Below are positions 1 through 9,838 of a DNA stretch of 16,874 nucleotides, piece after piece. The notes beneath the pieces are model-generated. The model was not told the origin of the DNA and made no database searches. It saw only the letters and a program-made list of their open reading frames with translations. This DNA is from Penaeus vannamei (Eukaryota > Arthropoda > Malacostraca > Decapoda > Penaeidae), in the NCBI RefSeq assembly GCF_042767895.1, contig NC_091558.1, forward strand, positions 41,846,654 through 41,863,527. The letters run 5' to 3'. A program made the position numbers and the translations under genes. The first letter of the stretch is position 1; the number at the start of each line of letters is the position of its first letter.

Positions 1-105
1 GACTCCTGCATGACCTCCATACACTCCAAGGCTGAAGTAGGAATTTGATGAAATAGATTTGATGGGAGTGTAGCTGGCCTTGGGGAGATATAAGGGAGCT
101 GAGGG

Positions 106-485
<380 letters not shown>

Positions 486-561
486 GTAATTAGGTAGATA
501 GATAGAAAAAATAGATAGATAAATCGATAGACAAATAAATAGACGGCTAGATAAGTCATTA

Positions 562-565
562 GGAG

Positions 566-658
<93 letters not shown>
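562..658. repeat. GA dinucleotide microsatellite
   Basis: Nearly 100 bases of almost perfect GA repeat with one GAAG interruption near 583. It is preceded by an AGAT-rich stretch from about 493 to 550. The purine/pyrimidine strand asymmetry is of the kind that can form triplex DNA. Confidence 0.95.
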
Positions 659-659
<1 letters not shown>

Positions 660-834
660 AAAGAGGGTGCATAAACATACTCCAAGACGAAACATTTCTA
701 TCAAGGGATAAAAGCCAACAAAAATAACACTTTATTTCATTTTTCACTCATCCTGCTTTTCTTATAGAATATCCACAACTCACTCAACAATAGAAATAGA
801 CCAGTAGCAATTCTCACCGTAATTATAATATAAT

Positions 835-991
835 TTTAGTACAACAATCTCCAACAGTTGTATGGCAGCAACACGCACCCAACCCAGCGAAATTATATCA
901 TTTTAGAACCACAATCTCCAACAGTTGTATGACAGGATAATAGTATCATTTTAGTACAACAAAGTCCTAACAGTTGTATGACGGCAAGACG
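835..991 (+). repeat. Three-copy direct repeat with acceptor-like core
   Basis: A shared element (TTTTAGTACAACA, then a CTCCAACAG-like core, then TTGTATG) occurs about three times, beginning near 835, 901 and 949. The offsets are 66 and 48 bases and the copies are diverged. Each copy contains an AACAG/TTGTATG junction that resembles a 3' splice site plus the first bases of an exon, and the third copy runs directly into the possible coding segment that follows. The repeat is visible directly; the splice-site reading is inference. Confidence 0.7.
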
Positions 992-1183
992 CGCCAAACT
1001 GCCCTAAAAGACGCTGGAAAGTCATTCAATCTTAAAAAGGATGTTGGGCTTCTTGCATCTCGAGATAGACTTCCCAGCTGCCTTATTATCCGTCAACGAG
1101 CAGATGTTCACACAAGCAAGTATGTCAAGGAAGGGGATCTTGACACCGAGAAAATGAAAGATGCTGTCATATCTTTGCTGTGA
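971..1183 (+). CDS. Possible terminal exon, unrecognised protein
   Basis: About 70 codons stay open from just after an in-frame TAA at 968-970 to a TGA at 1181-1183. Composition is ordinary for protein (mixed Lys, Asp, Leu, Arg, Val) and unlike the repeat-derived frames elsewhere. There is no in-frame ATG near the start, so if real it is most likely a last exon entered at the AACAG acceptor ending at 973, giving a protein that begins LYDGKTRQTALKDAG and ends KMKDAVISLL. I do not recognise the family and assign no function. It has the same orientation as the transporter exons about 4 kb downstream, but its stop codon means it would belong to a separate upstream gene. It could also be a pseudogene remnant or a fragment of a mobile element. 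Confidence 0.4.
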   Translation, partial: QLYDGKTRQTALKDAGKSFNLKKDVGLLASRDRLPSCLIIRQRADVHTSKYVKEGDLDTEKMKDAVISLL

Positions 1184-1374
1184 ATGGGATGTATTTTTCT
1201 TTGATATACATTTATTTGGTTAGATTTATTTTGGTTCGTTTTATTTTATGAATGTTTTTGGATTAGGCGAGAGAGAGAGTAGAAAAGGAGAGGGAGGAAT
1301 TGAGAAACACAATGATTAAATGCTTATCGAAGTTACCCCTGAAATTGCAACCGTTTTCTGTGTTACTTTTATTG
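1184..1374 (+). other. AT-rich sequence, possible 3' UTR
   Basis: T-rich sequence follows the TGA of the possible terminal exon and continues to the assembly gap. An ATTAAA, a known variant polyadenylation signal, lies at 1315-1320 after a short GAGA block. This is compatible with a 3' untranslated region, but the hexamer is short and expected by chance in AT-rich DNA. Confidence 0.25.
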
Positions 1375-1874
1375 NNNNNNNNNNNNNNNNNNNNNNNNNN
1401 NNNNNNNNNNNNNNNNNNNNNNNNNNNNNNNNNNNNNNNNNNNNNNNNNNNNNNNNNNNNNNNNNNNNNNNNNNNNNNNNNNNNNNNNNNNNNNNNNNNN
1501 NNNNNNNNNNNNNNNNNNNNNNNNNNNNNNNNNNNNNNNNNNNNNNNNNNNNNNNNNNNNNNNNNNNNNNNNNNNNNNNNNNNNNNNNNNNNNNNNNNNN
1601 NNNNNNNNNNNNNNNNNNNNNNNNNNNNNNNNNNNNNNNNNNNNNNNNNNNNNNNNNNNNNNNNNNNNNNNNNNNNNNNNNNNNNNNNNNNNNNNNNNNN
1701 NNNNNNNNNNNNNNNNNNNNNNNNNNNNNNNNNNNNNNNNNNNNNNNNNNNNNNNNNNNNNNNNNNNNNNNNNNNNNNNNNNNNNNNNNNNNNNNNNNNN
1801 NNNNNNNNNNNNNNNNNNNNNNNNNNNNNNNNNNNNNNNNNNNNNNNNNNNNNNNNNNNNNNNNNNNNNNNNNN
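1375..1874. other. Assembly gap of 500 N
   Basis: Exactly 500 undetermined bases. The round number suggests a placeholder of arbitrary size, so true distance and content are unknown. Upstream exons of the transporter, or the end of the preceding gene, could be hidden here. Confidence 1.
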
Positions 1875-2074
1875 TTAATCAAATTACCAATGCTAATTAC
1901 AACGCGAACGAATATATAAGAATGATAAGAATATATGATAATAATGATCATAAAAGAAAAACAATAAAAATTAATTTAATTTTCGTAATTGACATTTTGG
2001 TGTTTTTGGACGAGGTTTCCATCATCAATTATTCAATTAATTGTATGTGGATACACACGTAAATGTATATAATA

Positions 2075-2350
2075 TATTTTTATTATTACTGTTATTATCA
2101 TTTCCATTGTGACTACTGTTGTTATTGTTGTTATTGTTATTATTATCATTATCATCATTGTTGTTACTATTATTGTTGTTATTAGTATTGTTATCATCAT
2201 TATTATTATCATTATTATCATTATAATCATTATTATTACTTTTATTATTATTACCATTATTATCATTATCATCATCATTCTCATTATAATCATTATCATC
2301 ATCATTCTCATTATAATCAATATTATCACTGTTTTTATTATTTTTTATCG
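2075..2350. repeat. ATT/ATC/GTT trinucleotide repeat tract
   Basis: Interrupted runs of ATT, ATC and GTT triplets. From about 2262 to 2321 a longer unit of about 30 bases (TCATTATAATCATTATCATC) recurs. Open frames in both directions are poly-Ile, poly-Val or Asn/Asp and are products of the triplet repeat. The preceding stretch 1875-2074 is AT-rich unique sequence with nothing recognisable. Confidence 0.9.
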
Positions 2351-2389
2351 TTGTTAACATTACTTTTATCATCATTATTTGTCTGTCTG

Positions 2390-2587
2390 TCAGTATTCCC
2401 AAAGAACGTTCTGCAATTCCACTTTGTCCTCGACGAACACCACTTTGCAATTGCGTTCTGTTGCACAACTTGTACCCTGTGTTCTTCAATGATTTGCGAA
2501 TCTCATGCAAAAAAAAGTCTGCTTTGCAACCTGCCCGTGGTTGCTTCATCGCTATTCCAATCACGGTGTGCAACTTGCAACGATTAT
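2390..2587. other. Unique segment rich in TGCAA/TTGCA
   Basis: This non-repetitive segment carries repeated TGCAA/TTGCA words, near 2412, 2444, 2461, 2505, 2524, 2567 and 2573. A related cluster lies at about 3570-3710. No convincing exon is visible: an open frame runs through, but its continuation is only the C/T tract. Confidence 0.4.
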
Positions 2588-3208
2588 CCCTCCCCCCTCT
2601 TCCTCCAATTTCTCTTCTTCCATTCCCCCGTCCTCCTTCTTCTCTTCTTCCCTCTCTCCTCCTCTTTCTCTTCTTTCCTCCCTCCTCCTCTTTCTCTTCT
2701 TCCGTTCCCCCTCCTCTTTCTCTCTCCCCCTCCTTCTTTTCTTCATTCCCCCCCTCTTTCTTTCTTCCATTCCCCCTCTTCCTTCTTCTTCTTCCCCTCC
2801 CTCCTCCTCCTCTTCCCCCTCCCCTCCTCTTCTTCCCTCCCTCCTCCTCTTCTCTTCTCCATTCCCCCTTCCTTCTCTTCTTCCCTCCCCCTCCTTCTTC
2901 TTTTCTTCCCCCCCCCTCCTTTTCCTTCCCTTCCCTCCCCTCCTTTCTCTTCTTCCCCTCCCTCCCTCCTCCTCCTCTTCTTCCCTCCCCCTCTCCTTCT
3001 CTTCCCTCCCCCTTCCTCCTTCTTTCTTCCCTCCCCCCCCCTTTTTCTTCTCCCCCTCCCTCCTCTTCTTCCCTCCCTTTCCCTCCTTCTTTTCTTCCCC
3101 CCTCCTCCTCTTCTTCCCCCCTCCCCTCCTCCTTCTCTTCTCCCGCCATCCTCCTCTTCTTCCCTCCCTCCCCTCCTCCTTCTCTTCTTCCCTCCCCCCT
3201 CCTACTTA
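2588..3208. repeat. CCTCCTT-type polypyrimidine tract
   Basis: About 620 bases that are almost exclusively C and T on the + strand, built from irregular CCCTCC, CTCTTCTTCC and CCCCCTCC words. It is open in several frames, which yield Ser/Pro/Leu/Phe strings on + and Arg/Glu/Gly strings on -. These frames have no protein signature. Confidence 0.95.
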
Positions 3209-3221
3209 CAAGCCAATAGCT

Positions 3222-3272
3222 AAACCGACTCGACCCGACTCGACCCGACCCGACTCGACCCGACTTGGACCG
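3222..3272. repeat. CGACCCGACT minisatellite
   Basis: About five tandem, slightly diverged copies of a CGACTCGACC/CGACCCGACT ten-base unit. The sharply higher GC and CpG content differs from the surrounding AT-rich sequence. Confidence 0.85.
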
Positions 3273-3364
3273 AATCGTTGCCGACACTTCGAATCTTTTA
3301 AATCGACTTTATTTCGAATATAGTTTAGTTTGGCTTATTTCATTCTCTTAAATATTTCTTTTCG

Positions 3365-3535
3365 TTCTATTGTCTTTCGGAAATATCATATTTTCGTTTA
3401 TTAAATTCTCTTTGATTTGAATATCATTTTATTTTTTTCTCTTTTTTTTCTTTTTTAAATTTCTATTGTCTTCCGGAAGTATCATTTTTTTCTTTATCAA
3501 CTTAATCTATTTCTCCTTGATTTCAATATCACGTC
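3365..3535. repeat. Two diverged direct copies of about 93 bp
   Basis: The word TATTGTCTTTCGGAAATATC near 3369 recurs as TATTGTCTTCCGGAAGTATC near 3462. Each is followed by similar T-rich sequence with a CTTTGATTTGAATATCA-like ending. This indicates an old tandem duplication in otherwise unremarkable AT-rich DNA. Confidence 0.6.
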
Positions 3536-3702
3536 GCTACTTCATCTAGTATCTCATCAGACTCCCAAGTTGCAAGCAGGGCACTGAGCCTGCAAAGTGC
3601 AACCTATCGCAAACCTCAGCATTTATATCATCACTTAAGAGACACTGCACGCAAGGCCTTTTCTTCGTGAAAAGCTTGCAACGAAAGGGATTAATGCAAG
3701 CA

Positions 3703-3764
3703 GACTTTTTTTTTTTTTTTTTTTTCTTTTCTTTTCTTTCTTTCTTTCTTTCTTTCTTTTTTTT
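3703..3764. repeat. Poly-T and TTTC microsatellite
   Basis: A run of about 22 T is followed by TTTTC/TTTC units and a second short T run. From 3765 to about 3985 the sequence is unique, with one short GT run near 3818, and shows no supported gene. Confidence 0.9.
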
Positions 3765-3986
3765 ACCTGTCTCTCTCCTTTCTACTCAGGGAACGGAGCA
3801 CGAGTACTTGCCATGGGGTGTGTGTGTGTGTTCCGAGTACGAGTCTGATTTTATGAATGACTTGTGGATGAATGACGTGTGTTGACAATGCGTCTTTGTT
3901 TCATTCATAGGAACCAACTGAGCTTCCACTTTCCTTGAAAACGATACTCGGTTTTACTGTAGTTATTTTTCGTATAATTAATGTTC

Positions 3987-3997
3987 AATCATATATT

Positions 3998-4028
<31 letters not shown>

Positions 4029-4059
4029 TATATATATATTATATATATATATATATATT

Positions 4060-4091
<32 letters not shown>

Positions 4092-4103
4092 TTTTTGTCT
4101 TTT

Positions 4104-4175
<72 letters not shown>
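3987..4175. repeat. TA dinucleotide tract split by poly-T
   Basis: TA repeat with short AAT/ATT slips, interrupted near 4082-4110 by two T runs, then an uninterrupted TA run to about 4174. The tract is self-complementary. A short CTAT repeat follows near 4245-4256. Confidence 0.95.
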
Positions 4176-4179
<4 letters not shown>

Positions 4180-4289
4180 TATATTATATATATTGTTTTA
4201 GATAGAAAAATATTTGATAGTTTGAAAAGATATTCATCCATTTTCTATCTATCTATCAAATTTTTCTATCAGCCACATTCCACACCTCA

Positions 4290-5250
4290 GAACCCCCCCA
4301 CCCCACCCCCTTTCTCTCCCTCCATCACTTCCCTCTCTCTCTCTCCCCCACCTCCCCTCCCTCTTTTCTCTCCTCCCCCTCCTCTCCCTCTCTCTCTCCC
4401 CCACCCTCCCTCTCTCTCCCCCTCTCCCTCTCTCCTCCCCTCTCTCCCCCTTCTCTCTCTCTCTCCCCCCCCTCCCCCCCCCTTTCCCTTCTCTTCCCTC
4501 TCCCTCCACTCATCTCCCTCTCTCCTCTCCCCCCCTCTCTCTCTCCCCCTCCTCACCCCTCCCTCCCCCTTCTCTATCTCTCTCTCTCCCTCCCTCCCTC
4601 CCTCCTCTCCCTTTCCCCCACTCACCTCCCTCTCTCTCTCCTCCCCCACTCATCTCCCCCTCTCTCTTCTCCCCCTCCTCTCTCCTTCCCTCCCCTCCTC
4701 CCTCTCTCTCTCCCCCCCTCTCTCCCCCTCCCCCCCCCCACTACCTCCCCTCTCTCTCTCTCCCCCCACTCACCCCCCTCCCACTCTCCTCCTCCTGCCC
4801 CCCTCCTCTCTCTCCCTCCCTCACCCCTCCCTCCCTCTCTCTCTCCCTCCCCTCTCTCCCTCTCTCTCTCTCCCCCGCAGCCTCCCCCCCGGTCTCCCCA
4901 TCCTGGGCTCCCTCTCCCCCCCCCCCTTTCCTCCCCCCCATCTCCCTCTCTCTCTCTCCCCCCACTTCCCCCCCTCTCTCTCTCTCTCCCCCCACTCCCT
5001 CCCCCTCCTTTTCCCCCCTCCCCCCCCCCTTTTCCCCCCTCCCCCCCTTCCTCCCCCTCTTTCCCCCCCCCACTCCCTCTTCCTCTCCCCCCCTCCCCCT
5101 TTCCCCTTTCCCCCCTCCCCCCCCTTTTCCCCTTTTCCCCTCCCCCTTCTCCCTTTTCCCCCCCTCCCCTCCCCCCCATCTTCTCCTCTCCCCATCCCTT
5201 TCTCACGCCCACACCAAAGCTCACCCTCTCTCTTTTTCTCACGCCCACAC
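4290..5250 (+). repeat. Long C/T tract abutting the exon 1 acceptor
   Basis: About 960 bases of nearly pure pyrimidine (CTCTCTCC, CCCCCCTCC, CCTTTTCCCC words) run up to the splice acceptor at 5252-5253. It therefore forms a hugely expanded polypyrimidine tract at the 3' end of the intron that precedes the first visible transporter exon. Near the end the word TCTCACGCCCACAC occurs twice, near 5201 and 5239, the second immediately before TAG/exon. The only purine-containing island inside, near 4876-4912, has a CGCAG and a CTGGGCTCC but no convincing exon match. Confidence 0.9.
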
Positions 5251-5253
5251 TAG

Positions 5254-5354
5254 GTCTACGCCACGGAGATCGCTGAGCCTCGCATTCGGGGTCTTATGGG
5301 CGCCTTTCCCGAAGCAGCCGTCGCCCTTGGCTCTCTCCTCTGCTACGGCTTCGG
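5254..5354 (+). CDS. Tret1-like sugar transporter, exon 1 visible (TM4-TM5)
   Basis: This 101-bp internal exon encodes 33 codons plus two bases. It follows an acceptor (CACACTAG) after a long pyrimidine tract and ends at a GTAAGG donor. The peptide begins VYATEIAEPRIRG and continues through a hydrophobic segment ending LLCYGFG. The Y-x-x-E-x-x-x-P-x-x-R-G pattern is the conserved cytoplasmic loop after TM4 of MFS sugar porters, and the hydrophobic stretch is TM5. Known insect Tret1 proteins move trehalose across the plasma membrane by facilitated diffusion. Family membership follows from the motif and from exact in-frame continuation into the next exon; the substrate is inference. The left boundary is phase 0. 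The N-terminal TM1-4 exons must lie upstream, outside the window or in the N gap, since I see none between 1 and 5253. Confidence 0.9.
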
Positions 5355-5368
5355 GTAAGGCGAAGATC

Positions 5369-7080
5369 TGCTTGTAGGGGACTGATATAACGTCTATGGG
5401 CGTTTGTGGCTAAGTATGTTGTATATAACGTATATATAATATAATATATATATGGTTAAGTATGTTGTATATAACGTATATATAATATAATATATATATG
5501 GTATAACGTCTTTGGGCGTTTATGGTTTCATATGATGTATATATAGGTTATAGGGTTGTTTGTAGGGGATTGATATAACATCTATGGTCGTTTATGGTTG
5601 AGTATGTTGTATATATAGGTTATAGGGTTGTTTGTGGGAGTTTAAGTTAAAGTCTGTGGTCGTTTATGGTTTGTTATGGTGTATGTGTAGGTTATAGGGT
5701 TCTTTGTGGGAGTTTAATATAACATCTATGGCCGTCTATATGATGTTTGTATAGGTTATAGGGTTGTTTGTGGGAGTTTAAGTTAACGTCTATGGTCGGT
5801 TATGGTTTAGTATGGTGTATGTGTAGGTTATAGGGTTATTGTGGGAGATTGATATAACATTTATGGTCGTTTATGGTTTGTTATAGTGTATGTATAGGTT
5901 ATAGGGTTGTTTGTGGGAGTTTAATTTAACGTCTATGGTCGTTTATGGTTTGATATGATGTATGTGTAGGTTATAGGGTTATTGTGGGAGTTTAATGTAA
6001 CATCTATGGTCGTTTATATGATGTTTGTATATGTTATAGGGTTGTTTGTAGGAGATTAATTTAATGTCTATGGTCGTTTATGGTTGAGTATGTTGTATAT
6101 ATAGGTTATAGGGTTGTTTGTGGGAGTTTAAGTTAACGTCTATGGTCGTTTATGGTTTGTTATGGTGTATGTGTAGGTTATAGGGTTGTCTGTAATAATT
6201 TAATATAACATCTACGGCCGTTTATTTTTTTATATGATATATGTATAGGTTATAGGGTTGTTTGTGGGAGTCTGATTTAACGTCTATGGTCGTTTATGGT
6301 TTAGTATGTTGTATATATACGTTATAGGTTTGTGATAGTTTCATATAACGTCTGTGGTCGTTTATGGTCTGGTATGTTGTATATATAGGTTATAGGGTTG
6401 TTTGTGGGAGTCTGATTTAACGCCTATGGTCGTTTATGGTTTGTTATGATGTATATATAGGTTATAGGGTTGTTTGTAGGGGATTGATATAACGTCTATG
6501 GTCGTTTATGGTTGAGTATGTTGTATATATAGGTTATAGGGTTGTTTGTGGGAGATTGATATAACATTTATGGTCGTTTATGGTTTGTTATGATGTATAT
6601 ATACATTATAGGATTGTTTGTAATAGTTTAATATAACATCTATGGCCGTCTATATGATGTTTGTATAGGTTATAGGGTTGTTTATAGGAGTTTTATTTAA
6701 CACCTATGGTCGTTTATGGTTTAGTATGTTGTATATATACGTTATAGGATTGTTTGTGATAGTTTCAAATAACGTCTATGGTCGTTTATGGTTTGACATG
6801 ATGTTTATATAGGTTATAGGATTGTTTGTAATAGCCTTTATATAAAATCTATGGCCGTTTATGGTTTAATATAATGTATATTTAGATATTAGGATTGTCT
6901 GTAATAGTTTAATATAACATCGATGGCAGTATATGGTTTAATATGATGTATATATACGTTATAGGAATGTTTGTAATAGTTTGATATAAACTCTATGACC
7001 ATTTATAGGATTCTTTGTAATATTTTGATGTAACATGTACGATCATATATGATGTAATGTGATATATATATGTTAGTTAT
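5369..7080 (+). repeat. 72-bp minisatellite at the 5' end of intron 1
   Basis: About 22 diverged copies of a unit of about 72 bp. Its signature words are GGTTATAGGGTTGTTTGT, a TTTAATATAACGTCTATGG segment and GTCGTTTATGG. GGTTATAGG or a variant starts near 5546, 5618, 5690, 5754, 5826, 5897, 5968 and onwards, mostly 71-73 apart. The first unit begins only about 15 bases past the exon 1 donor. A perfect two-copy 46-bp subduplication sits at 5411-5502. Copies become more diverged towards 7080, which suggests newer expansion near the donor side. Confidence 0.92.
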
Positions 7081-7139
7081 AGAACTGTTTATGATAATCT
7101 AACATAGTTTGTACAGTCATATATAAAATATGATATACA

Positions 7140-7140
<1 letters not shown>

Positions 7141-7228
<88 letters not shown>
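7141..7228. repeat. TA microsatellite in intron 1
   Basis: TA repeats with two GTATA-type interruptions. The adjoining 7229-7390 is unique AT-rich sequence between the two intron 1 minisatellites. It has a few AATAAA words on the + strand that are not meaningful inside an intron. Confidence 0.95.
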
Positions 7229-7394
7229 GATGAAATAATTCGAAATCGGGATTAGACAAGTGGCATTTCGATCTAGCCTTGAATTCCTCTCTGCATGTTT
7301 ATGTTCAGTCCAGTTCAAACGCACAAATAAATATATAAATAAAGTAGAAAAAAAAGATACTTGCATCAGGGGAGTCAAATAATTTCATTTCCTG

Positions 7395-9290
7395 ATACTG
7401 AGAAAAGTTGTGATTTCAATTTGACTTTTTTTTCGCTATTTTTGGTGTTTTTTCACAACTTGTAGTCTAGCGGATCAGGGAGTATTTTTCACTTAATTTG
7501 GCTTTTTTCGCTATTTTTGGCGTTTTTTCACTTGTAGTCTAGGTGATGAGGGAGTATTTTTCTCTTAATTTGACTTTTTTTTCGCTATGTATGGTATTTT
7601 TTTCACAACTTGTAGTCTAGCGAATGAAGGAGTATTTTTCTCTTAATTTGACTTTTTTTCCCGCTATGTTTGGTGTTTTTTTTTCACAACTTGTAGTTTA
7701 GTGAATGAGGGAGTATTTTTCTCTTAATTTGACTTTTTTTCGCTATGTATGGTATTTTTTTCACAACTTGTAGTCTAGCGGATGAGGGAGTATTTTTCTC
7801 TTAATTTGGCTTTTTTTTCGCTATTTTTGGTGTTTTTTTTTTCATAACTTGTAGTTTAGTGGATGAGGGAGTATTTTTCTCTTAATTTGACTTTTTTTCC
7901 CGCTATGTTTGGTGTTTTTTTTTTCATAACTTGTAGTCTAGCGGATCAGGGAGTATTTTTCTCTTAATTTGACTTTTTTTTCGCTATTTTTGGTGTTTTT
8001 TTCACAACTTGTAGTCTAGCTGATGAGGGAGTATTTTTCTCTTAATTTGACTTTTTTTTCGCTATTTTTGGTGTTTTTTCATAACTTGTAGTCTAGCGGA
8101 TGAGGGAGTATTTTTCTCTTAATTTGACTTTTTTTTCGCTATGTTTGGTGTTTTTTTCACAACTTGTAGTCTAGGTGATGAGGGAGTATTTTTCTCTTAA
8201 TTTGACTTTTTTCGCTATGTTTGGTGTTTTTTTCACAACTTGTAGTTTAGAGGATGAGGGAGTATTCTTTTTTCTCTTAATTTGACATTTTTTTCGCTAT
8301 GTTTGGTGTTTTTTTTTTTCACAACTTGTAGTCTGGTGGGTGAGGGAGTATTTTTCTCTTAATTTGACTTTTTTCGCTATGTTTTTTTTTTTCACAACTT
8401 GTAGTCTAGAGGATGAGGGAGTATTCTTTTTTCTCTTAATTTGACTTTTTTTCGCTATGTTTGGTGTTTTTTCACAACTTGTAGTCTAGAGGATGAAGGA
8501 GTATTTTTCTCTTAATTTGACTTTTTTTTCGCTATTTTTGGTCTTCTTTCACAACTTGTAGTTTAGCGGATCAGGGAGTATTTTTCTCTTAATTTGACTT
8601 TTTTTCCCGCTATGTTTGGTGTTTTTTTCATAACTTGTAGTTTAGTGGGTGAGGGAGTATTTTTCTCTTAATTTGACTTTTTTTCCCGCTATGTTTGGTG
8701 TTTTTTTTTCACAACTTGTAGTTTAGAGGATCAGGGAGTATTTTTCTCTTAATTTGACTTTTTTCGCTATTTTTGGTGTTTTTTCACAACTTGTAGTTTA
8801 GAGGATGAGGGAGTATTTTTCTCTTAATTTGACTTTTTTTCCCGCTATGTTTGGTGTTTTTTTTTCACAACTTGTAGTTTAGTGGATGAGGGAGTATTTT
8901 TCTCTTAATTTGACTTTTTTTTCGCTATGTATGGTATTTTTTTCACAACTTGTAGTCTAGCTGATGAGGGAGTATTTTTCTCTTAATTTGACTTTTTTTC
9001 CGCTATGTTTGGTATTTTTTCACAACTTGTAGTCTAGTGGATGAGGAAGTATTTTTCTCTTAATTTGACTTTTTTTCGCTATGCTTGGTGTTTTTTTCAC
9101 AACTTGTAGTCTAGCGAATGAGGGAGTATTTTTCTCTTAATTTGACTTTTTTTCCCGCTATGTTTGGTGTTTTTTCACAACTTGTAGTCTAGGTGATGAG
9201 GGAGTATTCTTTTTTCTCTTAAATTGACTTTTTTTTCGCTATTTTTGGTGTTTTTTCACAACTTGTAGTCTAGCGGATGAGGATTTTTCT
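7395..9290 (+). repeat. 78-bp T-rich minisatellite in intron 1
   Basis: Twenty-four copies of a unit of about 78 bp. Key words are TTCACAACTTGTAGTCTAG, GATGAGGGAGTATTTTTCTC, TTAATTTGAC, a run of 6-9 T, and CGCTATGTTTGGTG. The TGTAGT word starts at 7461, 7533, 7611, 7692, 7769, 7850, 7932, 8010 and so on to 9264, with spacing 72-86 and mean about 78. Length differences arise mainly in the T runs. Copies are far more alike than those of the 72-bp array, implying recent expansion or homogenisation. After 9264 the unit decays into TTTTTCTCTTGGTTAATTTT words. Confidence 0.95.
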
Positions 9291-9419
9291 CTCAGTTAAT
9301 TTTGAGGATTTTTCTCTTGGTTAATTTTGCTATTTGTAGAGGAAATGTGGAACGTTGATATGCCTTTTCCGTAGAGGTATTGCGTGTGTAAATTGTGTTT
9401 AAAAATACACGCACGCTTA

Positions 9420-9838
9420 TCACCTTCACCATCCCTCACTACCGTCATCATTCCCCATTATCACCACCACCACCAACATCTCTCACCATCACTCCCTCCT
9501 CCCCACCACCACCATCTCTCACCACCATCACCCCCACCACCACCATCTCTCACCACTATCACCCTCCCTCCTATCATTCCCACCACCACCACCATTACCC
9601 CCCATCCTCCTCCTCACCACCACCACCACATCTCTCACCACTAGCACCCTCCCCCTCATCCTCTCCACCACCACCACCATCTCTCACCACCATCACCCCA
9701 CCATCACCACCACCCCCTCCCCCATCATCCCCCATCATCCCCACCCCCACCACCACCATTAGCCCCACCACCATCTCTCCCCATCACCCCCCATCCTCCC
9801 CCCCCATCACCCCCACCACCACCACCATCACCCCCTCA
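9420..9838. repeat. CAC/CATC-rich tract
   Basis: About 420 bases of CACCACCACC, CATCACCC and CATCTCTCACCAC words with almost no G on the + strand. Translated frames give His/Pro/Thr/Ser strings of repeat origin. It sits inside intron 1 and merges into the C/T repeat before exon 2. Confidence 0.95.

Noticed and set aside
2037..3287. Minus-strand frame of about 416 codons, Arg/Glu/Gly- and Asn/Asp-rich
   Set aside because: It is the complement of the CCTCCTT and ATT/ATC repeats; the unique part between them is short and shows no domain.
3780..3905. Possible exon after TTTCTACTCAG at 3779-3789
   Set aside because: The acceptor-like sequence is reasonable, but the following frame contains a GT microsatellite, has no sugar-porter similarity and no clear donor.
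4876..4912. Possible decayed exon 1 copy in the C/T tract (CGCAG...CTGGGCTCC)
   Set aside because: Only a few short words match and the composition makes chance likely.
4174..5253. + strand frame of about 359 codons, Pro/Ser/Leu-rich, ending at TAG 5251-5253
   Set aside because: Its stop is the TAG of the exon 1 splice acceptor and the frame is the polypyrimidine tract.
7395..9290. CRISPR-like regular array
   Set aside because: Units are contiguous variants with no unique spacers, unit length varies with T runs, and the context is a eukaryotic intron.
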